From positions 1 to 32,336 of the forward strand of contig JAQTOZ010000010.1 in the NCBI GenBank assembly GCA_028713205.1: 32,336 nucleotides of DNA, in the 5' to 3' direction. Source of the DNA: Candidatus Omnitrophota bacterium (GTDB lineage: Bacteria > Omnitrophota > Omnitrophia > Omnitrophales > Aquincolibacteriaceae). Positions 1 through 8,784 of the stretch are shown here, in pieces. The notes under the pieces are model-generated. The model did no database searches and was not told the origin of the DNA. It saw nothing but the letters and a program-made list of their open reading frames with translations. The translations under genes and the position numbers were made by a program. The first letter of the stretch is position 1. The number at the start of each line of letters is the position of its first letter.

Positions 1-88
1 GACGGTTCAGTTCAAATTTCATTGTCTCGACCCAATGCATCCAGGCATACAGCAACGCCAATAAAACAGCGAAAACCAAATATCCCAT
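1..88 (-). CDS. Partial CDS, N-terminus of a small membrane or exported protein
   Basis: The minus strand has an ATG at 88 that stays open to the window edge. It encodes a short hydrophobic segment (MGYLVFAVLLALLYAWMHW) followed by a more polar stretch. A GAGGAG Shine-Dalgarno lies at 95-100, six bases before the ATG. The first about 18 residues look like a membrane anchor or uncleaved signal. It lies 75 bases downstream of the hydroxyacid dehydrogenase on the same strand and could be its operon partner. The 3' end is outside the window and the family cannot be told. Confidence 0.6.
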   Translation of the reverse strand, partial: MGYLVFAVLLALLYAWMHWVETMKFELNR

Positions 89-163
89 CTCAGACTCCTC
101 GGATAAAAATCTTCCGCTATCCGGCTCTGGGTACCGCCCCAGCGGATACGCCCACCTTGTTGT

Positions 164-1120
164 TTAGGCCACCCGATGACGCCAACGGCCTTTTTGAAAC
201 GCTTCGATATTCAGTGCTATCTCGTGAATCAGACGGCTCCTCGCCTCACGGCTCGCCCAAGCCACATGCGGCGTCAGCAATAAATTCGGCGCCTTCAAAA
301 GCACATGATTGGGGGGCGGCGGTTCGGTCGTCAAGACGTCCGTCGCGGCACCGGCCAAATGCCCCGATGCCAAAACTTTGCGGAGCGCTTTCTCCTCCAC
401 AATACCGCCGCGAGCCATATTCACGAGGAAAGAACCTCTTTTCATTTTACGGAGCACCTTGCCGTCAAACAACCCGTGTGTCAACGGCGTTAAGGGGGCA
501 TGAATGGAGATAAAATCGGACTGCCTGACCAGGTAATCAAAATTCACGCGCCTGATTTTCTCTCGCATCGGATAAGTTCGTCCGGGAACACGTCCGATTA
601 AAACTTTCATGCCGAAGGCCCTGGCAATGGCCGCGACTCTCTGACCGATCGCTCCGTATCCGACAATCCCCAGCGTCTTATTACGAATTTCGGTAATCCG
701 GCATGGTGTCAAAACAAAAAAAGGTGACCGGCTCCAGGTGCCATTCCGCGCCGCTTGGTCCAGTTTCCGGAGGTCTCCGGCCAGTCCCAACAGAAAAGCA
801 AATGTAAATTGAACCACCGTTTCCGTGGAATATCCCGAAACATTCGTCACCGCGATTTTTTTCTTCGCGGCCGCCGCCAAATCCACATTATTCGTCCCCG
901 TTGCTGCGATCGCCAGGCACCGGAGATCCGGCAACCTCGCAAGCATCGCGGCATCAAACCGGCATTTATTGGTAATGACGATTTGCGCTCCCCGCATTCT
1001 CGAAACCATCTGCCGCAAAGAAGTGTGATGATACGCTTTGAAAGATCCCAAACGCCTGATTTCGCCAAAAGACACGTCGCCAGAATCGACGGTCCCCGCA
1101 TCCAAAAAAACGATTTTCAT
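164..1120 (-). CDS. D-2-hydroxyacid dehydrogenase, glycerate dehydrogenase/hydroxypyruvate reductase-like
   Basis: A 318-residue NAD(P)-dependent 2-hydroxyacid dehydrogenase, probably cytoplasmic. The Rossmann motif GYGAIGQ is at about residues 154-160. The catalytic triad is visible as Arg237 (NMARGG), Glu266 (DVLTTEPPPP) and His285 (TPHVAWAS). The spacing around the TEPPP and TPHVAWAS blocks is typical of glycerate dehydrogenase (HprA type), which interconverts hydroxypyruvate and D-glycerate; the exact substrate is inferred. I chose the ATG at 1120, preceded by a purine-rich GAAGAAG. An in-frame TTG at 1132 would add four residues. It lies 69 bases downstream of fumarase on the same strand, so the two may be co-transcribed. 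Confidence 0.88.
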   Translation of the reverse strand: MKIVFLDAGTVDSGDVSFGEIRRLGSFKAYHHTSLRQMVSRMRGAQIVITNKCRFDAAMLARLPDLRCLAIAATGTNNVDLAAAAKKKIAVTNVSGYSTETVVQFTFAFLLGLAGDLRKLDQAARNGTWSRSPFFVLTPCRITEIRNKTLGIVGYGAIGQRVAAIARAFGMKVLIGRVPGRTYPMREKIRRVNFDYLVRQSDFISIHAPLTPLTHGLFDGKVLRKMKRGSFLVNMARGGIVEEKALRKVLASGHLAGAATDVLTTEPPPPNHVLLKAPNLLLTPHVAWASREARSRLIHEIALNIEAFQKGRWRHRVA

Positions 1121-1189
1121 TTTCTTCTTCAAGGGGTGTGATGAACTCCGTGTTTAAAAACAGGACACGTTAAATATTCCGGAAGAGAC

Positions 1190-2602
1190 TCAATGAGAAA
1201 TGAGCCGTTTGACGTCGAGAAGTTTCGAAAGCTGCTTCTCGGGGATCAGTTTTTTGATCCGGACCACCTCGCGGACCGTCAGGCCTTTTTGATAAGCCTC
1301 TTTGGCAACGGCCGCGGCCTTGTCATAACCGAGCACCGGCACCAATGCGGTCGCCAGCATGAGATTTCTTTCGATCAAGCCTTCGCAGACTTTATTATTC
1401 GCGCGAATACCGGCAATGCAACGCGTCCTAAAAACCAAAACCGCATGGGTCAAAATCCGGATCGATTCCAGCAAAAGGTAAGCCATCAGCGGCATCATGA
1501 CATTGAGCTCAAAATTACCGGATAATCCGGCCAGCGCGACCGCAGAATCATTGCCGATTACTTCCGCCGCAACTTGCATGACCGCTTCCGCAATCACGGG
1601 ATTCACCTTCCCCGGCATCATCGAAGAGCCGGGCTGAACGGCCGGCAGACGGATCTCGCCGAGGCCGGCCCGCGGACCGGAACCGAGCCAACGGATATCA
1701 TTGGCGATTTTCATCAATGCAACCGCCAATCCTCGTAATTGCGCGCTGGTTTCGACGCACGCATCTTTGGCAGCTTGCGCTTCAAAATGGTTGGGCGCTT
1801 CGCAAAAATTTTCTCCCAGCGTTTGGTTGAGATCCTGACATACCGTCTGTGCAAATTCCGGATGGGTATTGATCCCCGTTCCGACCGCCGTACCGCCGAT
1901 CGCAAGCTCCCGCAACCCCGGATAGCACCGTTCCAAACGTTCAATGGCTTTCCCGATTTGCATAGCATAGCCGCCGAATTCCTGGCCCAAGGTCACCGGC
2001 GTAGCGTCCTGCAGGTGCGTTCGTCCGATTTTTAAGATGGCTTTAAACGCGCGGGCTTTCTGATCAAGCGCTTTCCGGAGTTGACGAAGCTCGGGGACCA
2101 AAGCGCTTTTGATCTGCATCAAAACTGCGATATGCATAACACTGGGAATCACATCATTGCTGGATTGCCCCTTGTTGACGTGATCATTGGGATGAATGCG
2201 TCCCTTGGCTTGAGGCATCAGGCCCAAGCCTCGATTGGCGAGACTGGCAATAACCTCATTGGCATTCATGTTGGTCGATGTCCCCGAACCGGTCTGGAAA
2301 ACATCGACGACGAAATGTGCGTCATACTCGCCGTCGCGCACGTCCTGAGCTGCCCGGATCATGGCACCGGCTTGTTTGGTATCGAGAAGTCCCAACTTCA
2401 AATTCGCCTTGGCGGCTGACAATTTGACCTGCCCCAAAGCTTGGATAAAAGGACGGGGAAAACGACGGCCGCTGATCGGAAAATTCAAGACAGCCCTCTG
2501 GGTCGATGCCCCGTAAAGCATGTCCTTTGGGACCCGCACTGGTCCCATGGAATCCTTCTCCACGCGATAGCTTTCTTTGGCTGATGCCGTTTTTTTATTC
2601 AA
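1190..2602 (-). CDS. fumC: Fumarate hydratase, class II
   Basis: A 470-residue class II fumarase, which interconverts fumarate and malate in the TCA cycle. Superfamily blocks appear in order: KDSMGPVRVP near the N-terminus, TGSGTSTNMN at 104-113, HPNDHVNKGQSSND at 137-150, GRTHLQDATP at 193-202, and the signature GSSMMPGKVN at 325-334. These separate it from aspartate ammonia-lyase only moderately, but the length and N-terminal block favour fumarase. The start is TTG at 2602: a strong GGAGG lies at 2609-2613 with a six-base gap, and no ATG fits the conserved N-terminus as well. A TATAAT hexamer lies 24 bases further upstream beside a 17-bp palindrome. Confidence 0.93.
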   Translation of the reverse strand: MNKKTASAKESYRVEKDSMGPVRVPKDMLYGASTQRAVLNFPISGRRFPRPFIQALGQVKLSAAKANLKLGLLDTKQAGAMIRAAQDVRDGEYDAHFVVDVFQTGSGTSTNMNANEVIASLANRGLGLMPQAKGRIHPNDHVNKGQSSNDVIPSVMHIAVLMQIKSALVPELRQLRKALDQKARAFKAILKIGRTHLQDATPVTLGQEFGGYAMQIGKAIERLERCYPGLRELAIGGTAVGTGINTHPEFAQTVCQDLNQTLGENFCEAPNHFEAQAAKDACVETSAQLRGLAVALMKIANDIRWLGSGPRAGLGEIRLPAVQPGSSMMPGKVNPVIAEAVMQVAAEVIGNDSAVALAGLSGNFELNVMMPLMAYLLLESIRILTHAVLVFRTRCIAGIRANNKVCEGLIERNLMLATALVPVLGYDKAAAVAKEAYQKGLTVREVVRIKKLIPEKQLSKLLDVKRLISH

Positions 2603-2626
2603 AGGCGACCTCCTGAGTCAGGTTGG

Positions 2627-2652
2627 ATTATAGCCAAATCGGCTGCCGATTT
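2627..2652 (-). promoter_or_regulatory. Putative fumC promoter -10 with adjacent 17-bp palindrome
   Basis: On the minus strand a TATAAT hexamer (2627-2632) lies about 18 bases before the GGAGG of fumC once a start point is allowed for. Immediately upstream, at 2636-2652, is AAATCGGCAGCCGATTT, a hairpin-capable palindrome with 7-bp arms and a 3-base centre. No convincing -35 is seen, so an activator or the palindrome-binding factor may be needed. The palindrome could instead be part of the end of the DUF2339 transcript, but no T-tract follows it. Confidence 0.4.
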
Positions 2653-2702
2653 CTTCATTTTATTTGAGAGCGCGCTGGTCCGATACCGGCGGAAATCCGA
2701 AT

Positions 2703-5105
2703 TTATCGTTTGCTTCCGGGTTCGAGGAAGCGCTTCGAATAATAGCTGTAGAGAAAACTCGCGGTGATAAAAACGATGCCCAAACCGGTGAAAGAGATGA
2801 TCCGGTAAAGGGTTTCCAGTTTCGAAAAATCGTGCAGAAAAAGCCTTATCAGAACCAACGCAAACATGACCAAACCGCTGACACGGTAAACCTTCTCTTT
2901 CGATGAAAAGCCCGTGATGACAAACGTAAACGCAAAGGCGCCCCAAATCAGCGAAATCCAGGAACTGATGTCTTTATCGTAGAAAAACAGGAGTAGCAGC
3001 AACCCGCCGAGCGCGGACACGTACGGAAAAACCAAATAATCCGGACTGCCGGGTTTGACCTCCCGGCGCAACACATCCGATAAAACTAAAAAAGAAAGCA
3101 CACTCGCAGCCACAGCAGCCATCCGGAACGCCACATTGCGTTCCAAAAATATCCGGACAAGCTCGAATTGGAAATCCACCGTGATCAAACGGAACGCGGC
3201 CAATCCCAAAACGATAATCGCAGCGATGCGAATCGAAAGACGGCGGAAACGCATCCATAGGAACATCAGCAATAATCCTTCCAAGGTCCAAACGACCGAA
3301 GACGCCTGGCGGAATCCCCCCATCATAAAACCCAAACCGAAGACAAACGCAGAGGTGATCACAAACGCATTGCCGGCAATACGTTTTTCTTTTTCGTTCG
3401 TTAGCGCACTGACTTCATACATCCAGGCGATGGCCGCAAATGCGAGACCGGCAACGGCAAATATCAGTAAGGTATTCTCGACCGGCATCAGCAAGCTCAG
3501 GAGAACATCCTTTTCCAAGTAGTCGAAGTGGCTAAGACGCCACACAACAATCAACGCAAGCACCCAGGACAAACGCCGCAAGATCGTCCGTTCATGCCGG
3601 ATGCCCAGCGCCGTCAGAATAAAACAACCGGCCGCCCAGCCGTAGGTAATCAACGGGCCTTCGAAATACATGGGGATCGCAAGGGCAAACAATGTTACCG
3701 ACAATGCCAGATAAAGGTCGCTGATAAGCCGCCTCTGCATTTTTTCCTCGACGGCGAAAAGCGCGAGAAAAACTGCGCCCATCACCAGCGGAAAAACATA
3801 TTTCCACTGAGGATAGTACACGTGCAAATGATGGACAAAACTGGTGACAAAAATAAAACTGTTGAGCGCCAGCAGTGCCCCAATCTCATTTTCGCTTGCC
3901 TTGCCCTCGTTCTTTTTGAAAAACCCGATTGTTGTAAAAAGCATCCAATACAGCACGAGAAAACCCATGTGCAGGGACGATTTCTCGGCCCCCATCAACG
4001 GATAGAGCTTCCACGTCTCCCGGATCCACGGCAGGATCAACGCATCCGACAAGGTCTCCTGTCCGGCATATGCCGAAGCGCCCATATGAAACGCAGGCGC
4101 AAGCCATACGAAATGCGCAATGTACACCGCAAGGATCCCCAGGAGGGCAAGCCAGTTCCATCCGGTTTTGCGCATAACAATCACGAGAGAAAACGCAAGC
4201 AAGAAGGACGCGAACAAGCTGTAAAAGGAAACCTGGACCATGGTGATCGCGACAAAACCGAGAAAATAGGAAAAAAATGTCAGGACACCGGATTGGTAAC
4301 GAAGCGATTGGCTCACGGACCCGACAACGACCAAGATCAGACAGACAAACGCGACAAAAGGATTCTCGATGATCTTGGCAACGGGGAGATAGTATGCGGC
4401 ATAAACCGTGAAATAGATGACGGCCCAGCCACCGCCAATCATGGCCATGGCCCATCGCCTGTAGTTTTCACGCGGGGCCAGATAATTGCCGGCGCCGACT
4501 AGCGCAACTCCCACGGCAAGTCCGATCAGAATTTTTCCCCACGGACCGAGAGGCTGAAACGAATAACTGATAAAGAGAACAATACCCAAAACCAGCGTAA
4601 AAATACCGATTCGCGAGAGCCAATATTTTCCGATAGCATTTTCCGTCGTCCCCTTGGAAGAAACCTGCTTCATCCGGACAAAACGCGATTCCTGATCTGC
4701 GGGCTCTGCCCCGGCCGACACGGAGGCCAGTTTTTGATATACCTCCGATGCTTTGACGGATGGCACAGGGGCTGTGATTCCTTTCGATTCTTCCAGCGTC
4801 TTGATCCGGGATGAAAGCGCCCCGATTTCCTGACGCAAAAGTTCCAACTCTTTTTCATACGGCATGGCCACGGAAGCCGTAAGACCGTCACGTGTTTCTT
4901 GAAGCTGGACTTCAAACCCCATTCGTTCCAAGGCATCCAAAAGAGTCATAGCCGAAACGCGCTCGATCCGATTGAAGAAAACAAGTTCATTGCTCGAAAG
5001 GAATTTCTTAACTTTGGTTTCGTCCCAGCCGGTCCTTTCCCCGACAAGGGACACCAGCCCCGCATGAAACCAATATCGTTGCGTCCCTTTTAAAACAAGT
5101 CGCAT
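2703..5105 (-). CDS. DUF2339-like polytopic membrane protein
   Basis: An 800-residue protein with three parts. Residues 1 to about 75 form a soluble domain ending in an ALERMGFEVQLQE-type segment. Residues about 80-110 are a predicted short coiled coil (ELELLRQEIGALSSRIKTLEES). From about residue 165 onward there is a long series of hydrophobic helices, probably more than 20. The coiled coil followed by many helices matches the DUF2339 family of predicted membrane proteins, whose function is not established to my knowledge. The ATG at 5105 is three bases past the TAA of the protease gene (GCC AAA TAA ACC ATG), so the two are almost certainly one operon with coupled translation. The soluble N-terminal domain is unlike typical members. 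Confidence 0.75.
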   Translation of the reverse strand: MRLVLKGTQRYWFHAGLVSLVGERTGWDETKVKKFLSSNELVFFNRIERVSAMTLLDALERMGFEVQLQETRDGLTASVAMPYEKELELLRQEIGALSSRIKTLEESKGITAPVPSVKASEVYQKLASVSAGAEPADQESRFVRMKQVSSKGTTENAIGKYWLSRIGIFTLVLGIVLFISYSFQPLGPWGKILIGLAVGVALVGAGNYLAPRENYRRWAMAMIGGGWAVIYFTVYAAYYLPVAKIIENPFVAFVCLILVVVGSVSQSLRYQSGVLTFFSYFLGFVAITMVQVSFYSLFASFLLAFSLVIVMRKTGWNWLALLGILAVYIAHFVWLAPAFHMGASAYAGQETLSDALILPWIRETWKLYPLMGAEKSSLHMGFLVLYWMLFTTIGFFKKNEGKASENEIGALLALNSFIFVTSFVHHLHVYYPQWKYVFPLVMGAVFLALFAVEEKMQRRLISDLYLALSVTLFALAIPMYFEGPLITYGWAAGCFILTALGIRHERTILRRLSWVLALIVVWRLSHFDYLEKDVLLSLLMPVENTLLIFAVAGLAFAAIAWMYEVSALTNEKEKRIAGNAFVITSAFVFGLGFMMGGFRQASSVVWTLEGLLLMFLWMRFRRLSIRIAAIIVLGLAAFRLITVDFQFELVRIFLERNVAFRMAAVAASVLSFLVLSDVLRREVKPGSPDYLVFPYVSALGGLLLLLFFYDKDISSWISLIWGAFAFTFVITGFSSKEKVYRVSGLVMFALVLIRLFLHDFSKLETLYRIISFTGLGIVFITASFLYSYYSKRFLEPGSKR

Positions 5106-5108
5106 GGT

Positions 5109-6191
5109 TTATTTGGCCTTAAGATAGGTGAAGAAAAATTGTTTGCCTCTGCCGATTTCGAGATAAAGCCGTTCCCCCTCTTTGACTTTCGCGCCTTCTT
5201 CGATAAGATCCTCTACAAAACGGATTTTCGTCTTTTGGAATTGCGTAAGCGTATCCCCCGCCCTCAACCCCACGGCTCCGACATCCGAGTCGGGGTCCAC
5301 CTCCACCACAACTACTTTTTCCTGCCCGTCCGGGCCCTTGGCTTCCACCGGGAAAAAACCAAACCGTTTCATGAACGCTTCAAGCTTGGCATTTTTTTCG
5401 CGCCACGCCTTTAACTCCGGGATCCGGTTTTTTGCGCGATTGACCGGAATGGCAAACCCTATTCCCTGCGCCCGCCATATTTGCAAGTTGATCAAACCGA
5501 TCATTTCACCTTTCATATTGAGCAACGGCCCGCCGCTGTTACCCGGATTCACGGACGCGTCCGTCTGAATCAAGTCATCAAAAATCGCCTGTTTGCCTTC
5601 CGGATACTTGCGATGGAGTCCGCTCACAATGCCGCGGGTTACGGTCCAGGCATATTCATACGGCGTGCCGATGGCAAAAACATCCTCGCCGACCTGAAGC
5701 GCATCCGAATCGCCCAGGGCAATCGGCTGCAGAGGCTCCGTTGCCTCAATTTGGATCAGGGCCAAATCCTCTTTCCGGTTTTTGCCGATCAACTGGGCGG
5801 GATAAGTTTTGCCGCCATGCAATACGACTTGTATCGACGGGGCTCCGGCAATAACATGTTCATTCGTCAAAATAAGTCCGGAGGAATCCAAAATAACACC
5901 GGTTCCCGTTCCATGAAATTTGATTTCATAGGTGTTTTCCCGCTGCTCGAAAAAGTCCTGGAAAAACCGGACGATAAACCAGTTTCCGCCCTCATCGTGC
6001 CATTGCCAGCGATGATTCGTTTTTATGTTCACGACGCTCGGCTGAATTTTTGCAATAATCTCGGGCACGTTGACCGCTCCACGTCGCGCGGGAGGATGGA
6101 CCAGAACTTTTTGGGAATAGACCGGGTAGGCTGTCGACAAAACGAGAATCAGTCCCGTCAAGAAAAACAGAATGGATGTTGTTTTTTTCAT
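5109..6191 (-). CDS. Exported trypsin-like serine protease with PDZ domain (HtrA/DegP family)
   Basis: A 360-residue secreted protease. Residues 1-26 form a Sec signal peptide (two Lys, then a hydrophobic core, ending AYPVYSQ). The catalytic triad is His112 (TNEHV), Asp142 (KEDLALI) and Ser219 (NPGNSGGPL). Residues about 285-350 resemble one PDZ domain (GLRAGDTLTQFQ). The length with one PDZ is closer to DegS than to DegP, but the signal peptide looks cleavable. The likely role is envelope protein quality control. No Shine-Dalgarno precedes the ATG; the upstream bases TAAACC are the same as before the next gene. It is followed directly by the DUF2339 gene. Confidence 0.92.
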   Translation of the reverse strand: MKKTTSILFFLTGLILVLSTAYPVYSQKVLVHPPARRGAVNVPEIIAKIQPSVVNIKTNHRWQWHDEGGNWFIVRFFQDFFEQRENTYEIKFHGTGTGVILDSSGLILTNEHVIAGAPSIQVVLHGGKTYPAQLIGKNRKEDLALIQIEATEPLQPIALGDSDALQVGEDVFAIGTPYEYAWTVTRGIVSGLHRKYPEGKQAIFDDLIQTDASVNPGNSGGPLLNMKGEMIGLINLQIWRAQGIGFAIPVNRAKNRIPELKAWREKNAKLEAFMKRFGFFPVEAKGPDGQEKVVVVEVDPDSDVGAVGLRAGDTLTQFQKTKIRFVEDLIEEGAKVKEGERLYLEIGRGKQFFFTYLKAK

Positions 6192-6251
6192 GGTTTAGAA
6201 CCGTGTATCAATCTTCGGCATACCGTCCAAAAGCCTTAATGATCACGGCAT

Positions 6252-7430
6252 CTAGAAAAACCGGCTGTGTGTCACCCAATAACATAGTTGTGCGCATAAA
6301 AGCGCCGCATACGTTCCGATAATGGTACCGGATACGCCCAATAGAAGACCGACCGGAGCGAGCACCGGCTGATAAATGGCCGCCACGATCGGCGCCGAGA
6401 CCGCCCCGCCGATATTGGCCTGGCTCGCCGTTGCGGCCAAAGCAAGCGGCGCTCGAATGAGCCTGCCGACGGCAAGAAGAAACAGGAAGTGAAAGACCAC
6501 CCACACAAACCCGGCAGCAATCAAGAGGGGGGCCGTCGAAAGGCTGGACAGATTTGCCTTGGCACCGATCGACGCCAGTACGAAGTAAAGAAAAAGATAT
6601 CCTGCCTTCGACGATCCGTACGATTCAAGCCGCCTGGCCCTCGTAAAAGACAGAAGGATGCCTAAAACCGTAATGACAAGAATCGTCCATGTGAACGCGG
6701 TGATCCCTCTCATCTCCGGTAATTGTTTCGCAAATTGGGTTGACAGAACCGTCATAACCGCGGCCAACAGGAACATCAGCACGAGAACACCGGCATCATA
6801 TCCCTTGAAGGACACCGTCGACAGATCAGACACCCGTTCGTGAAGCTCATCGAGGAGGCGCCGGTCCGAACGGTTCCATCGATCGTAAACGTTTTGACAA
6901 GCCGCGAGCGCGATCAAGATCGCCATCCAGGAATAGGAAACAACAATATCGACCGCGATCATCGGAACAAAAATGGACTCGGGAGTCTTGAGGATTTCTT
7001 TGACCGCAATCATGTTGGCACTCCCGCCGATCCAGGACCCCGAAAGCGCGCTGAATCCCGACCACGCGTCCGGAGGGAGCACACGGCCGAAGAGCAGCAA
7101 GATGATCGGAGCGCCGATCATCACGCCGACACTGCCCGCAAGCATCATCAGCAAAGCGGACCGCCCGAGTTTAAGGATCGCCGGGACATCCACGGAAATT
7201 AAGAGCAGAAACAAACTCGCCGGCAGCAAATAAGCGGAGATTTTCTGATAAAGATCGCTTTGCGACGGGATCACCCCGAGCGTGGAGCAGACCATCGGCA
7301 AAAAATAAATCCAGAAAACGGCCGGGAGAAATTTGAAGAAAGGCTTGAACAGCTTGTCTTCGGAGAGATAAATCACCGCGATTTCGATCGCCAATAAAAC
7401 GCACGCAAGCGCCAAAGGATTTTGAATCAT
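6252..7430 (-). CDS. DUF819 family membrane protein (putative transporter)
   Basis: A 392-residue protein with about 10 to 12 hydrophobic helices. Characteristic DUF819 features are the PAVFWIYFLPMV segment near the N-terminus, a repeated inverted-type architecture with conserved GSWIGGSANM in the middle, and SQANIGGAVSAPIVA near the C-terminus. Members resemble sodium:glutamate-type symporters, but the substrate is unknown. The start is set at the ATG at 7430, since AAGGAG lies seven bases upstream; an in-frame ATG at 7514 lies inside the epimerase gene and lacks such a site. The gene follows the dipeptide epimerase with a 34-base gap. Such pairs could link peptide recycling to amino-acid transport, which is inference. 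Confidence 0.85.
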   Translation of the reverse strand: MIQNPLALACVLLAIEIAVIYLSEDKLFKPFFKFLPAVFWIYFLPMVCSTLGVIPSQSDLYQKISAYLLPASLFLLLISVDVPAILKLGRSALLMMLAGSVGVMIGAPIILLLFGRVLPPDAWSGFSALSGSWIGGSANMIAVKEILKTPESIFVPMIAVDIVVSYSWMAILIALAACQNVYDRWNRSDRRLLDELHERVSDLSTVSFKGYDAGVLVLMFLLAAVMTVLSTQFAKQLPEMRGITAFTWTILVITVLGILLSFTRARRLESYGSSKAGYLFLYFVLASIGAKANLSSLSTAPLLIAAGFVWVVFHFLFLLAVGRLIRAPLALAATASQANIGGAVSAPIVAAIYQPVLAPVGLLLGVSGTIIGTYAALLCAQLCYWVTHSRFF

Positions 7431-7464
7431 CGACAGACTCCTTACCGAGTTGAAAAACCTTACG

Positions 7465-8544
7465 TTACGCCGCCGGGACAATCCCGATCCCTGCCCTGAC
7501 GGGACGCAAATCATAAACCCCGTCGCGGCTCAGATAAGATTTTTTCATGATCCGATCACGGACAAACAAAGGCGTATCCAAATCCACATAATCAAAGCGT
7601 CCTAAAGACGAGGCCAGATGCGCAGCCGCCGTCGCGGCCAGCAAGGACTCCATCATACTGCCGATCATCAGCTTTACGCCCGATGCCTGGGCCAGGACGG
7701 CGATTTCGCGCGCACGGAAAACGCCAAACTTCATCAACTTGATATTGATTGCGTCTGCATATTGCCCACGGATTAACCTGACGGCATCGGCCAAAGACGA
7801 AACGCTTTCATCGGCCAAGACCGTCACCCGGGTTCCCCGCGTGACTTTTTTCAAACCTTCCCAGTCCTTTTTATGCACCGGCTGCTCGATGAGCACCGGA
7901 CGAATCCCTGCGCGCTCCAGCCGCCGCAAAAACCGCAGCGCTTCTTCAGCCGAAAAACTTTGATTGGCGTCCAAATAGACAGGACATTTCCCGATCTGTT
8001 TACGGACCCGCAACAAACGCTCAAAGTCCTCATCTTGATTTCTGCCGACTTTGACTTTAAAAGAACGGATCCCCCTCCGATAAATCGCCCGCGTGAGGGT
8101 TTCGGCTTCCGGGACATTGCCCAGCACAACGGTCATATCGGTTTTTAGCATGCGAAGCTTGGGACCGAAAAATCTCCAGAGCGGCATTTTCCACTGGCAC
8201 GTCAACGCATCCAGCAATGCCATTTCCAGAGCGGCCAACGCACACGGATTTCCGGCCAAACGCTCGCCGAATTCCCCTGAAATCCTAAGGTAATCGGCAC
8301 CGTCTCGACCGATGAAGCACTCGGCCGCTTTTTCAAGATTGTGGATCGTCCCCTCAACCGTTTCACCGGTGATGTGCGTCGCCACCGCGGCTTCGCCATA
8401 CCCGCGCGTCCCATCCGCCAACGTGATTTCGAATAAAACATTATCGAGGCTATCATGCTGTCCAAGCGCTATTCGGAAGGGTATTGTAAGCTTTGCCTGC
8501 AGTCGTTTGACTTTGGCACTTTGTATGATTGAAGGAATGATCAT
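7465..8544 (-). CDS. Dipeptide epimerase, L-Ala-D/L-Glu epimerase type (enolase superfamily)
   Basis: A 359-residue enolase-superfamily enzyme of the muconate-lactonizing subgroup. The acid-base lysines are at 163/165 (FKVKVG) and 269 (INIKLMKFG). Metal ligands are Asp192 (LDANQSF), Glu220 (LIEQP) and Asp245 (LADES). The DLDTP motif with Asp321/Asp323 is typical of Ala-Glu epimerases, where it binds the dipeptide amino group. The enzyme would convert L-Ala-D-Glu from murein tripeptide to L-Ala-L-Glu, so the cell recycles peptidoglycan. The gene sits between a tiny membrane-protein gene and the DUF819 gene, all on the same strand. The Shine-Dalgarno is weak (AGAGG about 12 bases upstream). Confidence 0.9.
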   Translation of the reverse strand: MIIPSIIQSAKVKRLQAKLTIPFRIALGQHDSLDNVLFEITLADGTRGYGEAAVATHITGETVEGTIHNLEKAAECFIGRDGADYLRISGEFGERLAGNPCALAALEMALLDALTCQWKMPLWRFFGPKLRMLKTDMTVVLGNVPEAETLTRAIYRRGIRSFKVKVGRNQDEDFERLLRVRKQIGKCPVYLDANQSFSAEEALRFLRRLERAGIRPVLIEQPVHKKDWEGLKKVTRGTRVTVLADESVSSLADAVRLIRGQYADAINIKLMKFGVFRAREIAVLAQASGVKLMIGSMMESLLAATAAAHLASSLGRFDYVDLDTPLFVRDRIMKKSYLSRDGVYDLRPVRAGIGIVPAA

Positions 8545-8579
8545 GAATTATGAAAACCTCTGTTTTGGATCCCGTCGTC

Positions 8580-8744
8580 TCACGCCGGGGCATCCTCATA
8601 AAGCCGCAGCACCCATTCCCGGAACCAGCGCGGCCGGGCGAGAATGACATAGACGAAGACAAAAGCCATGATCGGGAGCACAAACACCAAGAGGTCCAAA
8701 AGAATAATAATCGCGGCATAAACGATACGCTCTGACAATTTCAT
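8580..8744 (-). CDS. 54-residue single-pass or hairpin membrane protein, hypothetical
   Basis: This small ORF starts with ATG at 8744 and has a near-ideal AAAAGGAG seven bases upstream. It encodes 54 residues: a short charged start (MKLSERIV), about 30 strongly hydrophobic residues (YAAIIILLDLLVFVLPIMAF and on), then ARPRWFREW and an acidic tail ending EDAPA. The hydrophobic stretch has a central Pro and could form one long helix or a tight hairpin. It lies 40 bases after the DUF1570-like gene and 35 bases before the epimerase gene, filling what would otherwise be a 240-base gap. I do not recognise the family. Start signal, spacing and composition support a real gene. Confidence 0.72.
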   Translation of the reverse strand: MKLSERIVYAAIIILLDLLVFVLPIMAFVFVYVILARPRWFREWVLRLYEDAPA

Positions 8745-8784
8745 CGCAAACTCCTTTTCAGCAAAACCTTTTTAACGGACTGAA

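Noticed and set aside
1130-1180. Hairpin CGTGT...ACACG between fumC and the hydroxyacid dehydrogenase gene as terminator
   Set aside because: Only a 5-bp stem with an 11-base loop and no following T-run.
3528-4502. Long plus-strand open frame of about 324 codons
   Set aside because: It lies opposite the DUF2339 gene, has Lys/Arg/Gln/His-rich composition without any domain, and lacks a start signal. It is a mirror of the membrane-protein codons.
5481-6239. Plus-strand open frame of about 252 codons
   Set aside because: Antisense to the protease whose His, Asp and Ser motifs are all clear; no domain or start signal.
7431-7514. Longer N-terminus of the DUF819 protein
   Set aside because: It would overlap the epimerase gene, is basic and non-conserved in look, and the ATG at 7430 has a much better ribosome-binding site.
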